Shown here: piece by piece, positions 40,251 through 50,374 of the stretch
Numbering within the stretch: the first letter of the stretch is position 1
Layout: each line of letters opens with the position of its first letter
Notes under the pieces: generated by a model
The model's database searches: none
What the model was told of the DNA's origin: nothing
What the model saw: only the letters and a program-made list of their open reading frames with translations
Source of the DNA: Paramoeba atlantica
Taxonomy: Eukaryota > Discosea
Assembly (NCBI GenBank): GCA_977017575.1
Contig: CDRNVI010000079.1
Coordinates: 43,746 to 107,745, forward strand
DNA: 64,000 bases
Direction: 5' to 3'
Program-made: the position numbers and the translations under genes

Positions 40251-40988
40251 CCAGGGGGGGGTCCAGGGGGGGGTCCAGGGGGGGGGGATGGTCGATCAAA
40301 TTTTTTCGAAAAAATTAGTTTTCGAAAAAAACCGCAGAAAGGGTAGCCGGGGTCTTGGCGCGCATTTTCCACCCCCCTACCCGGGGGTGACCCCCCCGCG
40401 TATCCGCAGGGCGGGTCCGCCAAGTTCGGATTTTTTCGGAAAAAAATTTTTGAAAAAAATTTCAACTTGGCGAAAAAAATAACAAAAAAAATATTTTTCC
40501 AAAATCGTTTCCCCTATTGTATCTTGATAGTTTTGGGATCTACACTAGCTTTCTACGCAGTTGTTTTCGCAAGGTATCACTTCTTCGAACTGTGGTGCGC
40601 CCCCCCAAAATGACCCATTTTTGACTAAAAAAGGTGAAAAAGTATTTTTCGGACCTAAAGGGGCATTTTTATGTCGAAAGAATGGTATGGTTGGAGTCGT
40701 ATTCTCTACCCAATACGTTCGGTAGGCTTCCATTCATGCCTACGAGTGATTTCCCACGCGCAAATGTCGGATTTAGTGCTCTGAGAGCAAAAATATGCGA
40801 AAATGACCCCATTTGTACCCGAAATTCGGCTATTTTTGGCTATAATCTTTCCGTTTTCCAGGCTAAATTTTCTTTTTTAGGCTCTTCGTTAAACGCGGCG
40901 GTAGTTTTCAACGCGAAGCGCGCAGCATGAGTGACTTCTAAGTTGAAAGCAACCACCGCGTTTAACGAAGAGCCTAAAAAAGAAAATT
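40251..40988. repeat. Foldback FB1 half copy
   Basis: It runs from TCCAGGGGGGGTCCAGG to the TAGGCTCTTCG hairpin (40873-40985) and is almost an inverted copy of 38605-39365, forming with it a 2.4-kb interrupted inverted repeat across the array and P2 copies. Confidence 0.85.
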
Positions 40989-41046
40989 TTTATACCTAGG
41001 AGGTACAATAGGTGTCCCTAGGTATAATAACCCGGACTGTGGTTTA

Positions 41047-41626
41047 GTACTATATAGTAACTATATTCAATGAAAAAAACTATATTTTACTATATTGAGG
41101 GAGATACGGAGTACCTCGCTTACTAAGGTTAATTCCAAAACTTGAAAATGCCCCTCAAAGAAGCGAGAGATCGAGTTTTTTCAAAATTTTAAAACGTAGC
41201 AGTAGCTCATTAGATGAACTCTTTAATGCTCGAAAAATCATCTACAACGACCTCATTTCTCAAATTGTAGAACACTTTTGGTAAAAAAAAGTGCGTCTGC
41301 AAAGGTCTGCGATACGACAAACTGGTTGACTAAGGAGAGTCCTTTGAGAGGGTTGAAACATCCCCAGCCGCACCCACCCGCACCCAGTGCATCTTCAACG
41401 GCAAAGACTTAGCGAAATTTGGGAGATCCAGAAGGAACCCCGAAGGTTCGGGGTAATACTCCCCGAGAGGGATGACTTTTTTTTCAGTCAATTTGTACGT
41501 GTGCTTCACCATACGCGTTTTTTTGCAGAATGCAACCCAAAAGAAAGTGCGAACTGTGCAAACTAAAAACCTTTCACAAAATGAATACATGTATATCCCT
41601 TATATCCTTACATTGACATATAAAAT
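41047..41626. other. Intergenic, no supported gene
   Basis: A/T-rich. GTTGAAACATCCCCAGCCGC and CGCACCCACCCGCACCC at 41353-41390 resemble, inverted, the CCGCACCCGGACGCACCCA-GTTTCAACCCTCT block at 52275-52322. Confidence 0.3.
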
Positions 41627-42227
41627 TTAAGAAAATAATTTGGCGTTGTCCTTTTTTTCCCGCGCAAGATCCTTCTTTCTCTGCTTTGACTTCATTTGCT
41701 TCAAAGCGCTCTCCTCAGCTCGCTTCTGACGCATCTCTGCCTGCGTCAACTTTCTGTACGTCTTACTTCCTTTGCGTCCGTGAGCAGGGCTTTTTCCAAT
41801 TTTTGTGACACCAGTGCGCTGTAAATTTTGTTTTACCTCTTCTCGGTACTCTCGTATAGCATCTTTATCTTTTTTGTCACCTTTCTGAAAATGACAAGAG
41901 CAAAAGTCTCGAGAAGCCCATTCTCTAACGACGGAATGCGTGGAATCCAAAGATTCTACGGAGTCGTCGTACAGTGTTACCTGGTGAACTTTCCAGTGCG
42001 TACACTCTGCATTCCAGAGCAACCCGAAAGCAGATCTTGCAAAATCTTTCCGATGCTGATTATAGTGCGGCAACTTGTGCTGATCCATATGGGCAAAAAA
42101 CCTTTCTACACGGTTTCTTATCCGGCGAAACTCCATATCAAATGTTTCGTCAATTGCAGGACCAACTTCTTGGCAAAAGCAATGACGGTTATCGATATAT
42201 GCCTTGTCTGCTATTATCATTACGGGT
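41627..42227 (-). pseudogene. PIF/Harbinger transposase, C-terminal half
   Basis: The reading frame enters from the element junction at 42227 and contains MIIADKAYIDNRHC and RIRNRVERFFAHMDQHK, the D-x-G/A-Y and catalytic Glu (R-V-E-R-x-F-A-H) region of Harbinger transposases. A Lys/Glu-rich tail (KQMKSKQRKKDLAREKK) follows. The matching N-terminal half is at 50375-50901 across an 8.1-kb insertion. Keeping both flanking TA copies puts the two halves in the same frame. Confidence 0.75.
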
Positions 42228-42301
42228 AGGGGGGACCTTCGATGAGTACTCATCGAAAGTCTACAACTTTCCGTGAGTCTCATCGAAAGTTGTAAACTTT
42301 C
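42212..42301. repeat. 90-bp direct repeat, left copy
   Basis: Identical base for base to 47795-47884. It includes 15 bp of Harbinger coding sequence, the TA and the first 73 bp of the TIR element. It flanks the RT1/RT2 block. Confidence 0.95.
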
Positions 42302-42384
42302 CGTGAGTCTCATCGAAAGTTGTAAACTTTCCGTGAGTCTCATCGAAAGTTGTAAACTTTCCGTGAGTCTCATCGAAAGTTGTA
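42241..42384. repeat. Tandem repeat, 30-bp unit CATCGAAAGTTGTAAACTTT
   Basis: Five units of 30 bp with CCGTGAGTCTCATCGAAAGT, directly adjoining the broken 3' end of RT element 1 at 42385. Confidence 0.9.
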
Positions 42385-42389
42385 ACATA

Positions 42390-44665
42390 CCGTGGTATGT
42401 AGTATTGCTGTGTCAAGTTCTTCGCATAGCTCATGGACGGAATTGGTGGGTGTGGTTCTAAGAGAATATGCCATTTGACTGAAACCAGCACATTGTCGGA
42501 TGAGTGCGAGGGAAACTTGCGGGTCTTCCATGTATTCGATCGCGGCTAAGGATTCTTCAGCAGGCAACAGGGTGTGTTCACGGAGAAATTCTGTGCAGAA
42601 ATCAGTCGTTCCTACAGGGCTACCTAAAATCGAAAAATTTCCCTCGCTTGTCTTTTTAGTCGTCGGGATGTTGTCGAATCTGTCCAGGTGTTCGGCGGAT
42701 TCAGGATGTGTGATGGATCGCCTCGCACTTGTTGGCGTTTAGGAAGATGCCCCACTGTGGGCCGACTCGTTCGATGATGTCTAAAGCTCGTCTGACGTCT
42801 TGAGCCTTCCCCCCGAGAATGCCGTCATCCAAATACCACAGATTAAGCTTAAGAAGACCAGGAAGTTGTCGATCTATCTCGGTAGTAACCAGTTGCATGA
42901 CGAGGGAAAAAAGTAAAGGACCCAACGGATCCCCTTGTTGCACACCCTCCTTTGAAGAAATCTGACGGAAACCGTAAGTGAGAATACTCTCGGTGGTGTA
43001 ACACCATTCAGCCCACGGGGAGAGCTCCGGGAAGTGCTCCCTCGTAAGTGCAGCAAAGGCAGTTCTTGAGATGTTGTTAAAGGCATTTCGCAGATCCACT
43101 TTACATAGCGTGAAATCAGAACTTCCCGCCTGAGAGGCCATCACGTGCCTACACAGGTGCATCAGGCGTTCGGCCCCTGCAGGTGTTGCGACTCCGTATT
43201 GATGAGGCCAGAGTAGTTTGCTTGCCTTTTTCTTTACTGCGGAGCAGGCCGCTTTGCTCACAAGTCGCCTTATTGTTTCGCCAGCAGCAATAGGACGGAC
43301 ATCATTTTCTCCCTTTTCTAAGGCACATAGTCTGGCGCCGCCGAAGAACTTCTGGACTTGGAGACAACCTTTCCCGGACAGCAAGAGGTTCATGACTTCC
43401 TTGAGATAGAAAAGCGGCTGTACCTTGTCATCAGGGTGTGCTGCTAAGGCGCTCTGGAGATGCTCAGGGCGGAGGCCCATGGTGCCAGCCGATGTTCCGC
43501 GCCGGAAACTGCGTAGTGCCTTTTCAACTTCGCCTTCGGATAGATGTAATGGCTCTCCTTCTATGGGTCGGAATGTGACGGAAGATGATAAAGGCAATCT
43601 ACCTGGGTGCTTCGATTGGAGCTTTTCGTAAGTTTCTTCGGATTCAGGTGCCATCGGTGCTGCTGTAAGAGCTGCCATCGCACGGGAAAATTCCCCTTGT
43701 CTGGCCAGCAACTCGGCTCGTTTCGCCGCCTTGCCGGACTCGTCCACTTCCTCATCGTCGTTCCTCTCCCGCTTCTTTACCATTTGCGCAACAGATTCGT
43801 TCCACAGTGCCGCGTATTCCCTGGATTCCCAGCGATCCATGCGTTGGCTCGTTTTCGTGGTATAGGACGAATTTCCTTTTCGTCCCCCTCTTTTGGGCGC
43901 GGGCAGGACACATTTTGGGAGCATCGCTAAGCGTGTCCAGGCCTCAACCGAGTTCTCTCTAACCACTGCAGCCATTGTTTGAGTCAAAACGTAGGCCCAC
44001 TGTTGTCTGCATCGGAATGGTACATCTTTGCATGTGTTGATGGCGTAAGAGCAGACACAATCAAGAGACGGGAGCGAATCCTTGTAAATTTGGGAAATGG
44101 AAGCCTCTTCGGTTTCTGGCTCACATGTTAGCGACGAGGTGTAAGAGCCCAAGGAGTCTTGACATTTTTCCTCATGGGAAGCTTTTTTATTGTGATCATA
44201 GTGCTTGCCGCATGAGGGGCATAAGAAACATCCTTCTTTTTCCCACCATTCCGAAGGCACAGTATCGCTATGTTGGCTTGCGACGTGATGGTAGTAGGCC
44301 TGCCACTTCCCTCCGTGTGATGCGGTGCTCCAGTTGCACACTTCGACTGGACAGGTGCGACGTCTCATTGTGTCTCGTCTAGCTGGTTGGCGAGTCTTGG
44401 AATCTTTACTAACCCCTCTCTCGAAAATTTTGGGCGTCGACTTTTGGCTAGAAAGAGGGCTTTTTCGTGGGAGAAGCCTCGCTGTGGCCATGGAATGTGG
44501 CTCGTACCGCTCTGGGGTTTGGCTTGTTACTTCTTGACCTTTGCCAGACGTATTGGGGGCACAGTCTCTTGATACGCTGGAATGATTTCTCTCTTCGTCT
44601 GTGTCAATCATCCCCGTGTCAGGTGTCTGCTTCTCTCGGTGCAAAGATTGTAGTGCCGTTTCCAT
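42390..44665 (-). pseudogene. Non-LTR retrotransposon RT1 (5' part present, 3' truncated)
   Basis: The frame 44665-42701 has an N-terminal zinc-finger zone (CPVEVCNWSTASHGGKW, then CPSCGKHYDHNKKASHEEKC), the pre-RT block GTSAGTMGLRPEHL, RT motifs CKVDLRNAFNNISR, QQGDPLGPLLFS and LWYLDDGILGG, and the thumb. A one-base shift at about 42705 moves the frame, and homology to RT2 continues (SILGSPVGTTDFC, DPQVSLALIRQCAGFSQM) to 42410. There it ends at the 30-bp array, losing the CCHC motif and endonuclease. It belongs to the same clade as RT2 but a different subfamily (extensive substitutions throughout). Confidence 0.85.
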
Positions 44666-44909
44666 TTTGTCTTGCCAGGCCGGTGTAATATTTTCTGGTA
44701 TGGGCGTCGTGTAGAGGGATTCATCGTATGTACTAGTTGCAGCGATAAGATGCTGATTACCCTCAAACTGGTCCCAGGATCCTGGCGTGTGTGTTTTCTC
44801 CTCTTGGGCAAAAAGGTCATCTTCTCGTATCGTCGTCGAGCCGCATGAATCAGCCTACCTCATTGTCCGGATAAAAGAAATAGGGAAAGAAAAATAAGTC
44901 AAATTTTTC

Positions 44910-45070
44910 AACAAGGTACAGAAACTGTATCTTTATCGTTAAACAGTTTTTTAAAGTTTTTTTTTTTTTTTAAGGCCCAATTACATTTCCAAGTTTTTTT
45001 TTTGGGGGGGGAGAAGTATAAAACGCGGCATTGCCTCTATATTTTTACTCAGTAGACGAACCAAGTAGGT
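44910..45070. repeat. Dispersed repeat D2, left copy
   Basis: GTACAGAAACTGTATCTTTA, then a poly-T tract, then CGCGGCATTGCCTCTATATT and CAGTAG. The same order recurs at 48102-48256. It separates the RT1 5' region from the RT2 3' end. Confidence 0.8.
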
Positions 45071-45179
45071 CCATTGGGGGGGGTATATGATTCGTAAGCA
45101 AGCAATCAAATTAGCAATTTCACATGTTGTAGCCCAAAACTAATAATTCAACCTGCCTTAAGTTACAGTATTTATGATT

Positions 45180-45527
45180 TTGATAACAATAATAATAAAA
45201 AGAAGCAATTTATGCCCAATCCATTCGCGCGTTCCGGACCGGGTCTTTCGACCACTCCTCGGCCTGACTTGTGAACCCTTCCCTTGTTATATGGGAGGGC
45301 GCAGGCGCGGGCCTGTGTCGACAGCGACACGGTCACGAAACAGGATGCTGGCCGACGGGGAGGAGATTCACTACCCGTGTACTACCTCACTTGGGGTACC
45401 TAGCCCTCGCGGGCTAGGCGTGAGCATAGACTCTGTCGACCCGACCAGCATCCGGGCTCACATTGGAGAACCTCACTCATGAGAGCAAGGCTTGAGAATA
45501 GGTGGGTAAGACACAGTGAGTAGGGGC
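45180..45527 (-). other. Presumed 3' UTR of RT2, structured
   Basis: GC-rich sequence with perfect local stems, such as CTAGCCCTCGCGGGCTAG (45401-45418), GTGTCGACAGCGACAC and a CATCC/GGATG pair. R2/CRE-type elements use structured 3' UTRs for RT binding. The end towards 45180 has (AAT)n/(TAA)n-like sequence that could be the 3' tail. Confidence 0.5.
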
Positions 45528-47794
45528 TTATGCCCCTACCAAAGACTCCGCTGGATCCGCCACGGGGATGCGTGACACCATCATCCGGGCCTGCGAACGC
45601 ATGAGCGTAACATTCAGCTCCGTCAAGAGTTCATTTCGCGCTTGGCTCCGTGACAGAAACCCCTTGGACGCATTCGCCCGTTGGGTTCCGATGTCCCGGA
45701 GTAACGCTAGGGCACTTTCACTCCAGGACCCAAAGGACTCTACAACCATTGCTGTGAAGAGATGCCCGGCTTCGTCTGCTTCTTGTCGCTGTCGCGCCTT
45801 GGTCTCGGCATAGTGCGCGGCAAAAGACCCTGGGGTCACCCAGCTAGCATTACGGACTGAGTCCAAATACTTTAATTGCTGGGCGTGGGTGACCGCAAAG
45901 TCCAATACCATGCCTTGCGCCAGAGTCCCTTTTGCCAAGGATGCAGTGGGCAGGAAGACATCCGCAGGCCTCGTGAGAGCTCCTCCGGGGCCTCGGTTTC
46001 CGAGACTCATCTCGCGCCGTGGTCCCAATTGGGCCTTGGAACAGAAAGATGTGAATTGTTGTGCCAGGGAGTTGTGGCGGGCGATGATGCCATGCCCATT
46101 TTTACAGAGCAAGGCGTGTTCACCGTTCTTGAGGAGAGGGAGGGCACAGCTTTCGGCGGGACAAGGCTTATCCTCTGGGAAAACATCCACCCCCAACCAC
46201 CAACGTGATAGCGTCCGGAACTCCGTGGGGGTGAAAGCCAACCCTCTTTGCTTTGAGGGTGTCACAAAAACCCAGTTTCCGGCCCCTTTACCTGACTGAG
46301 AAACCCAGCGTGCCCTTGTTCGGGCGTCTGCCCTTGCGTAAGCAGCATAGAACTCCTGTTCAGCGATTGCGTGGCTCAGGTGTTTTTGTCGTGGTACGAT
46401 GGTTTCTGGTTCTGTGGTGTCGGGTAAAAGGGGGTGGCGGAGGGAATGGGAAAGTTTTCTTTTCGCCGGGCGTGACTGGGCGTCCCGTGCCTCGTTGTGG
46501 TAGTCTGGTGAGCTTGGCTTGAGGATACGTCCAGTATACAGATCGACCAGGACAGTCCCAACTTTTTGATTTATTTCGCGTGCCGAATCAAGAAACCCTT
46601 CAGCTTCGGCTGCATCCCACTTATCCTTGTCGGAGGCAAAAGCCACAGAAGAAACGTATGCGGCCGAGTGGTGAAGCAACGATGAGCGAAGGCCGAATCC
46701 CCCGTAACGTTTGGGCCGTTGTAGTTGGTCACGGGCGGGAAGATCAAGAGGAAAAAGTGCGTGTTCCACAGCGCGCATGAGGTGAAAATCCAGCTGACGA
46801 CAGAGTTCTCCGAGGCCTTGGGGAGGGGTGGTACGCAGTGCGTATACCATTTGGCAGAATCCGGCGCACTGCCTTATAAGGGCGAGGGCCACTTGCGGGT
46901 CTTCTATCAGGGAGATGGCTTCCAACGTATCGCGGGCTGGCTCGATCGCGTGTGTCCTTAGGAAATTCGCACAGTGTTCTGGAGAGCCCACCGGACTCCC
47001 AAGGATATCAAAGTTTCCGTCATACCTTATTTTGTCGCTAGGAATGTCGGGGAAAAAAGCAGAGGTGTGGGCAGACGCAGGGGGGGTGATGATTTCACAT
47101 TTTGAGAGGTTCAGAAAGAGTTCCCACTGAGTTCCCACTTCCGCGAGAACGTCTAGTGCCTTCCGGACTTCCTGTGGTTCGCCAATGATCACACCGTCAT
47201 CGAGATACCATAACTGTGTTTGGAGCTTTGTACGCGATGCGATTTCCTCCGTTGCCCCCGACAAAACCAAAGAGAACAGGAGGGGACCTAGGGGATCACC
47301 TTGCTGCACGCCCTCGGCCGAAGGAATTAAATTGTCACCAAATGTTAGACAGCTGTGGTTGGCGTAACACCACTCAACCCATGGGGACAACTCGGGGAAA
47401 TGTTTTCGCGTGAGGAAGATAAACACCGGCCTACTGACATTGTTAAAGGCGTTGCGGAGATCCACTTTACAGAAGGTTATATTTTCGTTTTCCATGTTGT
47501 TGAGCATCAACCTACGACAATTGTGAATGACTCGCTCTGCTCCGGCGGGCGCCGCAACGCCGTACTGTTTGCGGCCGAAGAAGGAACTTGCCTTTTCCTT
47601 TAAAGAAAGACACGCTGCCTTGCTGACCAAACGTCGTAGCGTTTCCCCCTCAGCAATAGGCCTCACGTCTTCTTCGTCCTTTTCGAGCGCGCAGAGTCGT
47701 GCACCTGCAAAGAAGGGGTGTACTTCATCCGGGCCTCTGCCTGCTAAAAGGTGGTTCACAAAGGACGTGAGCGCCAGGAGTGGATATCCAGGAG
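45528..47794 (-). pseudogene. Non-LTR retrotransposon RT2 (5' truncated, RT and C-terminal endonuclease intact)
   Basis: An uninterrupted frame of at least 743 residues. RT motifs: ALEKDEEDVRPIAEGETLRR, FCKVDLRNAFNNVSR, QQGDPLGPLLFSLVLS and LWYLDDGVIIG. After the thumb come KRYGGFGLRSS, a CCHC-like cluster (CPAESCALPLLKNGEHALLC then H and H), and a restriction-like endonuclease signature RPADVFLP followed by VLDFAVTHA. This RT-CCHC-RLE order is that of the R2/CRE/NeSL-like non-LTR group. The upstream zinc fingers are cut off at the 90-bp repeat (47795). Very likely the youngest retroelement here because its frame is clean. Confidence 0.88.
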
Positions 47795-47884
47795 TATTAT
47801 CATTACGGGTAGGGGGGACCTTCGATGAGTACTCATCGAAAGTCTACAACTTTCCGTGAGTCTCATCGAAAGTTGTAAACTTTC
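47795..47884. repeat. 90-bp direct repeat, right copy
   Basis: Perfect copy of 42212-42301. To its right the element continues with TCGATGAGTACTCATCGAAG and a related 80-bp tandem. Confidence 0.95.
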
Positions 47885-48070
47885 GATGAGTACTCATCGA
47901 AGCGTTTTTGAGCGACTCTAATAGAGATTTTCGAGTTTTTTTTATTACTCACCGAAGCGTATGTGACCGATTCTAATAGAGAATTTACGCTTATTATTGG
48001 TACTCATCGATTTGTGAGGTTCTTTAGGTATCACTCATCGAAGCGTTTTTGACATTTCGTAATACAGTGT
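47885..48070. repeat. Degenerate tandem, about 75-80 bp unit with TCATCGAAGCG
   Basis: Three units with TACTCATCGAAGCGTTTTTG and TCTAATAGAGA. They continue the subterminal repeat zone of the TIR element. Confidence 0.7.
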
Positions 48071-48101
48071 GCGCTTCACAACGAACGATATCGTTCGGAC
48101 G

Positions 48102-48256
48102 GGTACAGAAACTGGATCTTTATCTTTGGTGCGACGATTCTTGACCCCCCTAGCCCAAAAGAACACTTTTTTTTTTAGTTTTTTTCATTTTTTTGCAATT
48201 AATAAGGGGGTAGAAGTATGAATCGCGGCATTGCCTCTATATTTTGACCCAGTAGT
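48102..48256. repeat. Dispersed repeat D2, right copy
   Basis: GTACAGAAACTGGATCTTTA, T-runs, then CGCGGCATTGCCTCTATATT and CAGTAG, as at 44922-45058. Confidence 0.8.
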
Positions 48257-48259
48257 TCC

Positions 48260-48345
48260 CCCGCCGACCGAAGGCCCAACCCCCCGTACCGCTTTTCGCG
48301 TTGCGCCTGGCGTCGCGCCCCATCACTCAAAGGACGGAAGAAGTG
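48260..48345 (-). pseudogene. RT3 fragment (post-thumb region)
   Basis: The minus frame reads AQREKRYGGLGLRSAG, matching PKRYGGFGLRSSLLHH of RT2. Only about 28 codons remain, showing a third, older element of the same clade. Confidence 0.55.
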
Positions 48346-48470
48346 TTCAATAATTTATTTTTAGTTTTTTTCATTATTATTATTATTTTTTTTTTATTTT
48401 TTTTTAGCCAGTCAGGTTTAGCCCTGAGTCCCAGCAAACTACATGAATAGATATGTACAAAAATATTGTT

Positions 48471-49703
48471 TCACTCGTCATGCATAGCATGACCTTCAGA
48501 CTCACTCGAAACGAAATCATCGCCGCTGGTATAGTCTGATGGACAGCTGCTCAAACTCACACTGTCGTCGAAGTCATCTACGTCCGAGCCGTAGTACTCA
48601 AGAAAACACCCCAAGAGGTTGGAAAGTCGAGTTTGCCAAGCAGTCTCTCGCCCGTTGTGAACTTCCCCCAACTTCACACACTGAAGGGCCACATTTCGCA
48701 TCAATTCCAAGGAAGAAGCCCCAAAGTTGTAATGCTGCTTCCTCACCCAGTCTTTAATGATGCGATGCGACCCTTCAGCGGTGTTAGTGTGGTAGCCTTG
48801 GGAGTTCACAAACTCCACGCTATGATTCACAGCGTGGTGGCGACAAAAGTCCCCCAGAGTGGAATACGCCCCCCAACAGTCACTGACAACCACAGCCCGT
48901 ACACTCGTCAAGTGCGGCAGGATGAAGTTATGCAGCGTTTCCGTGTCTCGACGCTTGACTAACTTCCAATGGGTTCTTCCCATTTCTTGTCCACGTATCT
49001 CCGTGACGGTGGCAAACCACCATCCCCTTTTCCGCTGCCGCCTCCCACGCTGATACTTTCTCTTTCCAATGAACGTTTCGTCCACTTGGATGCGAGAAAA
49101 CACGTATTGCTCGGACTGCTCTTGGGAAAGCGCAGCATTGGCCGCGGAGTGTAACACTTCCTGGACTGTTTTTCTACCCACCCCTCGGCTGTGGCAGATT
49201 TGGCCAGTACAAAGCTGATTCGCAATGTCTGCCCAAAGAAGTAAAAGGATGGTGGGAGTTAGATGGCTCCGCAAAGAAACATATGGCTCAAATTTTCCCA
49301 TCTTTATTCGACAGGGGTTCCGCATTCCAGGCTCCTTAAACATGCAAATCATATAATTCTTCCCCGGTACGGACGCCATCTTTTCCGTTCCATGCTTTCG
49401 GCACGATGGCGGAGTCAAAAAACCATGGCAGCTCATCCAGCTTTCGGCATCCGCGCCAAGAGGAATGTCTTGCATACTGCGCCAACGCTTGACACAGTTA
49501 AAAGCAGGGCATCCGTTACAAAGCGGGCGCAACGGCACATCACGCCATAAAGTTGGGTTGAGGTAACGTGGGTCAGGAGGTACTGCCGGGCCATCTCCTA
49601 GAGGTCCTCGCCGGTGTTCTCGGTACGTGGCAGCCTCGAGAAGAGAAATGAAACTTCTGAGAATAGCGTCAGGATCCTGCTGATTGTTGTTGTTATTGTT
49701 CAT
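48471..49703 (-). CDS. Merlin/IS1016-like transposase, intact (Merlin-3)
   Basis: The 410-residue ORF starts with an Asn/Gln run encoded by an AAC-rich start. LCNGCPAFNC gives the C-x2-C-x4-C finger shared with the other copies. A helix-turn-helix-like stretch (SRGVGRKTVQEVLHSAANA) precedes the DDE core: RIQVDETFIGKRK (first Asp), AVVVSDCWGAYSTL (second Asp) and HTNTAEGSHRIIKDW (Glu, 34 residues later), with the family H-S-V-E-F-V between. An acidic C-terminus follows. All catalytic residues are present, so it may be active and could serve the truncated relatives. It lies inside the 41-bp-TIR element. Confidence 0.88.
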   Translation of the reverse strand: MNNNNNNQQDPDAILRSFISLLEAATYREHRRGPLGDGPAVPPDPRYLNPTLWRDVPLRPLCNGCPAFNCVKRWRSMQDIPLGADAESWMSCHGFLTPPSCRKHGTEKMASVPGKNYMICMFKEPGMRNPCRIKMGKFEPYVSLRSHLTPTILLLLWADIANQLCTGQICHSRGVGRKTVQEVLHSAANAALSQEQSEQYVFSRIQVDETFIGKRKYQRGRRQRKRGWWFATVTEIRGQEMGRTHWKLVKRRDTETLHNFILPHLTSVRAVVVSDCWGAYSTLGDFCRHHAVNHSVEFVNSQGYHTNTAEGSHRIIKDWVRKQHYNFGASSLELMRNVALQCVKLGEVHNGRETAWQTRLSNLLGCFLEYYGSDVDDFDDSVSLSSCPSDYTSGDDFVSSESEGHAMHDE

Positions 49704-49860
49704 GATGAAAAGCAGAACTGAGTAAAAAGGAAGCGCTGAGACTAAAAAGAATGGGGTTCACCGCATATTTGTTGAGCCTTTCGCAACATAGGAAAACAAA
49801 TTCACAATCCTGCGGAAGGGGTAGACACAGATTCTCAGTGCGCGACCCGCGCGCTGGAGA

Positions 49861-50030
49861 AACTACGAAATTCAGTGAGCTTCGCAAATTGCTTCCCACT
49901 AACGACGCACAGGGGAATCCTACGTGGGGTACGGCTCAGGCCCGCTGACGCGGGCCTTCGCCGTTTCGCGGCCGCGCGCACCCCCGCTCACGCGGGGGCC
50001 CCCGCGCGGCCAAAATGGGTACTAAAACGA
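49861..50030. repeat. Dispersed repeat D3, copy with GC-rich palindrome
   Basis: ACTACGAAATTCAGTGAGCT through GCTTCGCAAATTGCTTCCCA to GCGGCCGCGCGCACCCC and GGTACTAAAA. Almost identical to 61646-61812. GGGAAGCAATTTGCG recurs inverted at 30950 and 31048. Confidence 0.85.
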
Positions 50031-50208
50031 AGTTTAAGTTAAGTTAACGAAGTTAACGAACAGTTGGCCTTGCTCGCAAACGGGGGCTTTTGCCACCAGT
50101 AGTGGGCTTCGCTCACAGTTGGGCCTTGCTTGCAGGCGTGGGCTTCGCTCACAGTTGGGCCTTTCTTCCTCCTCCCTCTAAGGTCCTGCAGATTTTTTGA
50201 GCTGGAGC

Positions 50209-50263
50209 GCACGGGTCGCCAAAAAATATTATTATGTCCCAGGGCTACGCTCACAGTTGGCCC
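50209..50263. repeat. Dispersed repeat D1, third copy
   Basis: GGAGCGCACGGGTCGCCAAA and GTCCCAGGGCTACGCTCACA, as at 33586 and 35493. Confidence 0.75.
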
Positions 50264-50374
50264 TTCGCAAAAAATTGATAAAATACGAAAAATTGAAAAA
50301 GTCAAAAACACCTTCGATGAGTACTCATCGTAAGTTGTAGACTTTCGATGAGTACTCATCGAAGGTCCCCCCTA

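Larger units (their letters stand above)
36543..41044. mobile_element. Pogo-like transposon, TA-flanked, with nested foldback insertions
   Basis: The termini AACCACCGTCCGGGTTATTA and, inverted, AACCACAGTCCGGGTTATTA lie between TA dinucleotides (36541-36542, 41045-41046). About 29 bp match before the sides diverge into further TACCTAGG motifs. The transposase (minus, 36692-38314) adjoins the left end. A degenerate internal end-like piece (GTATAATAAGGACCCTAGGG at 38370-38395) marks where foldback and P2 repeats were inserted (38402-40988). Confidence 0.8.
42229..50372. mobile_element. TA-flanked element with 41-bp perfect TIRs inserted in the Harbinger gene
   Basis: Left GGGGGGACCTTCGATGAGTA... 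and the right end are perfect inverses over 41 bp, flanked by TA at 42227-42228 and 50373-50374. The TIR includes the 20-bp palindrome TTCGATGAGTACTCATCGAA. Subterminal TCATCGAAAGTTGTAAACTT units follow on the left. Inside are an intact Merlin transposase and, as a secondary insertion, two RT elements between 90-bp direct repeats. Removing that secondary block leaves about 2.56 kb. Confidence 0.8.

Noticed and set aside
42701-47794. LTRs around the RT elements
   Set aside because: The direct repeats are 90 bp of target and TIR sequence; the RT motifs, CCHC and restriction-like endonuclease are of the non-LTR type.
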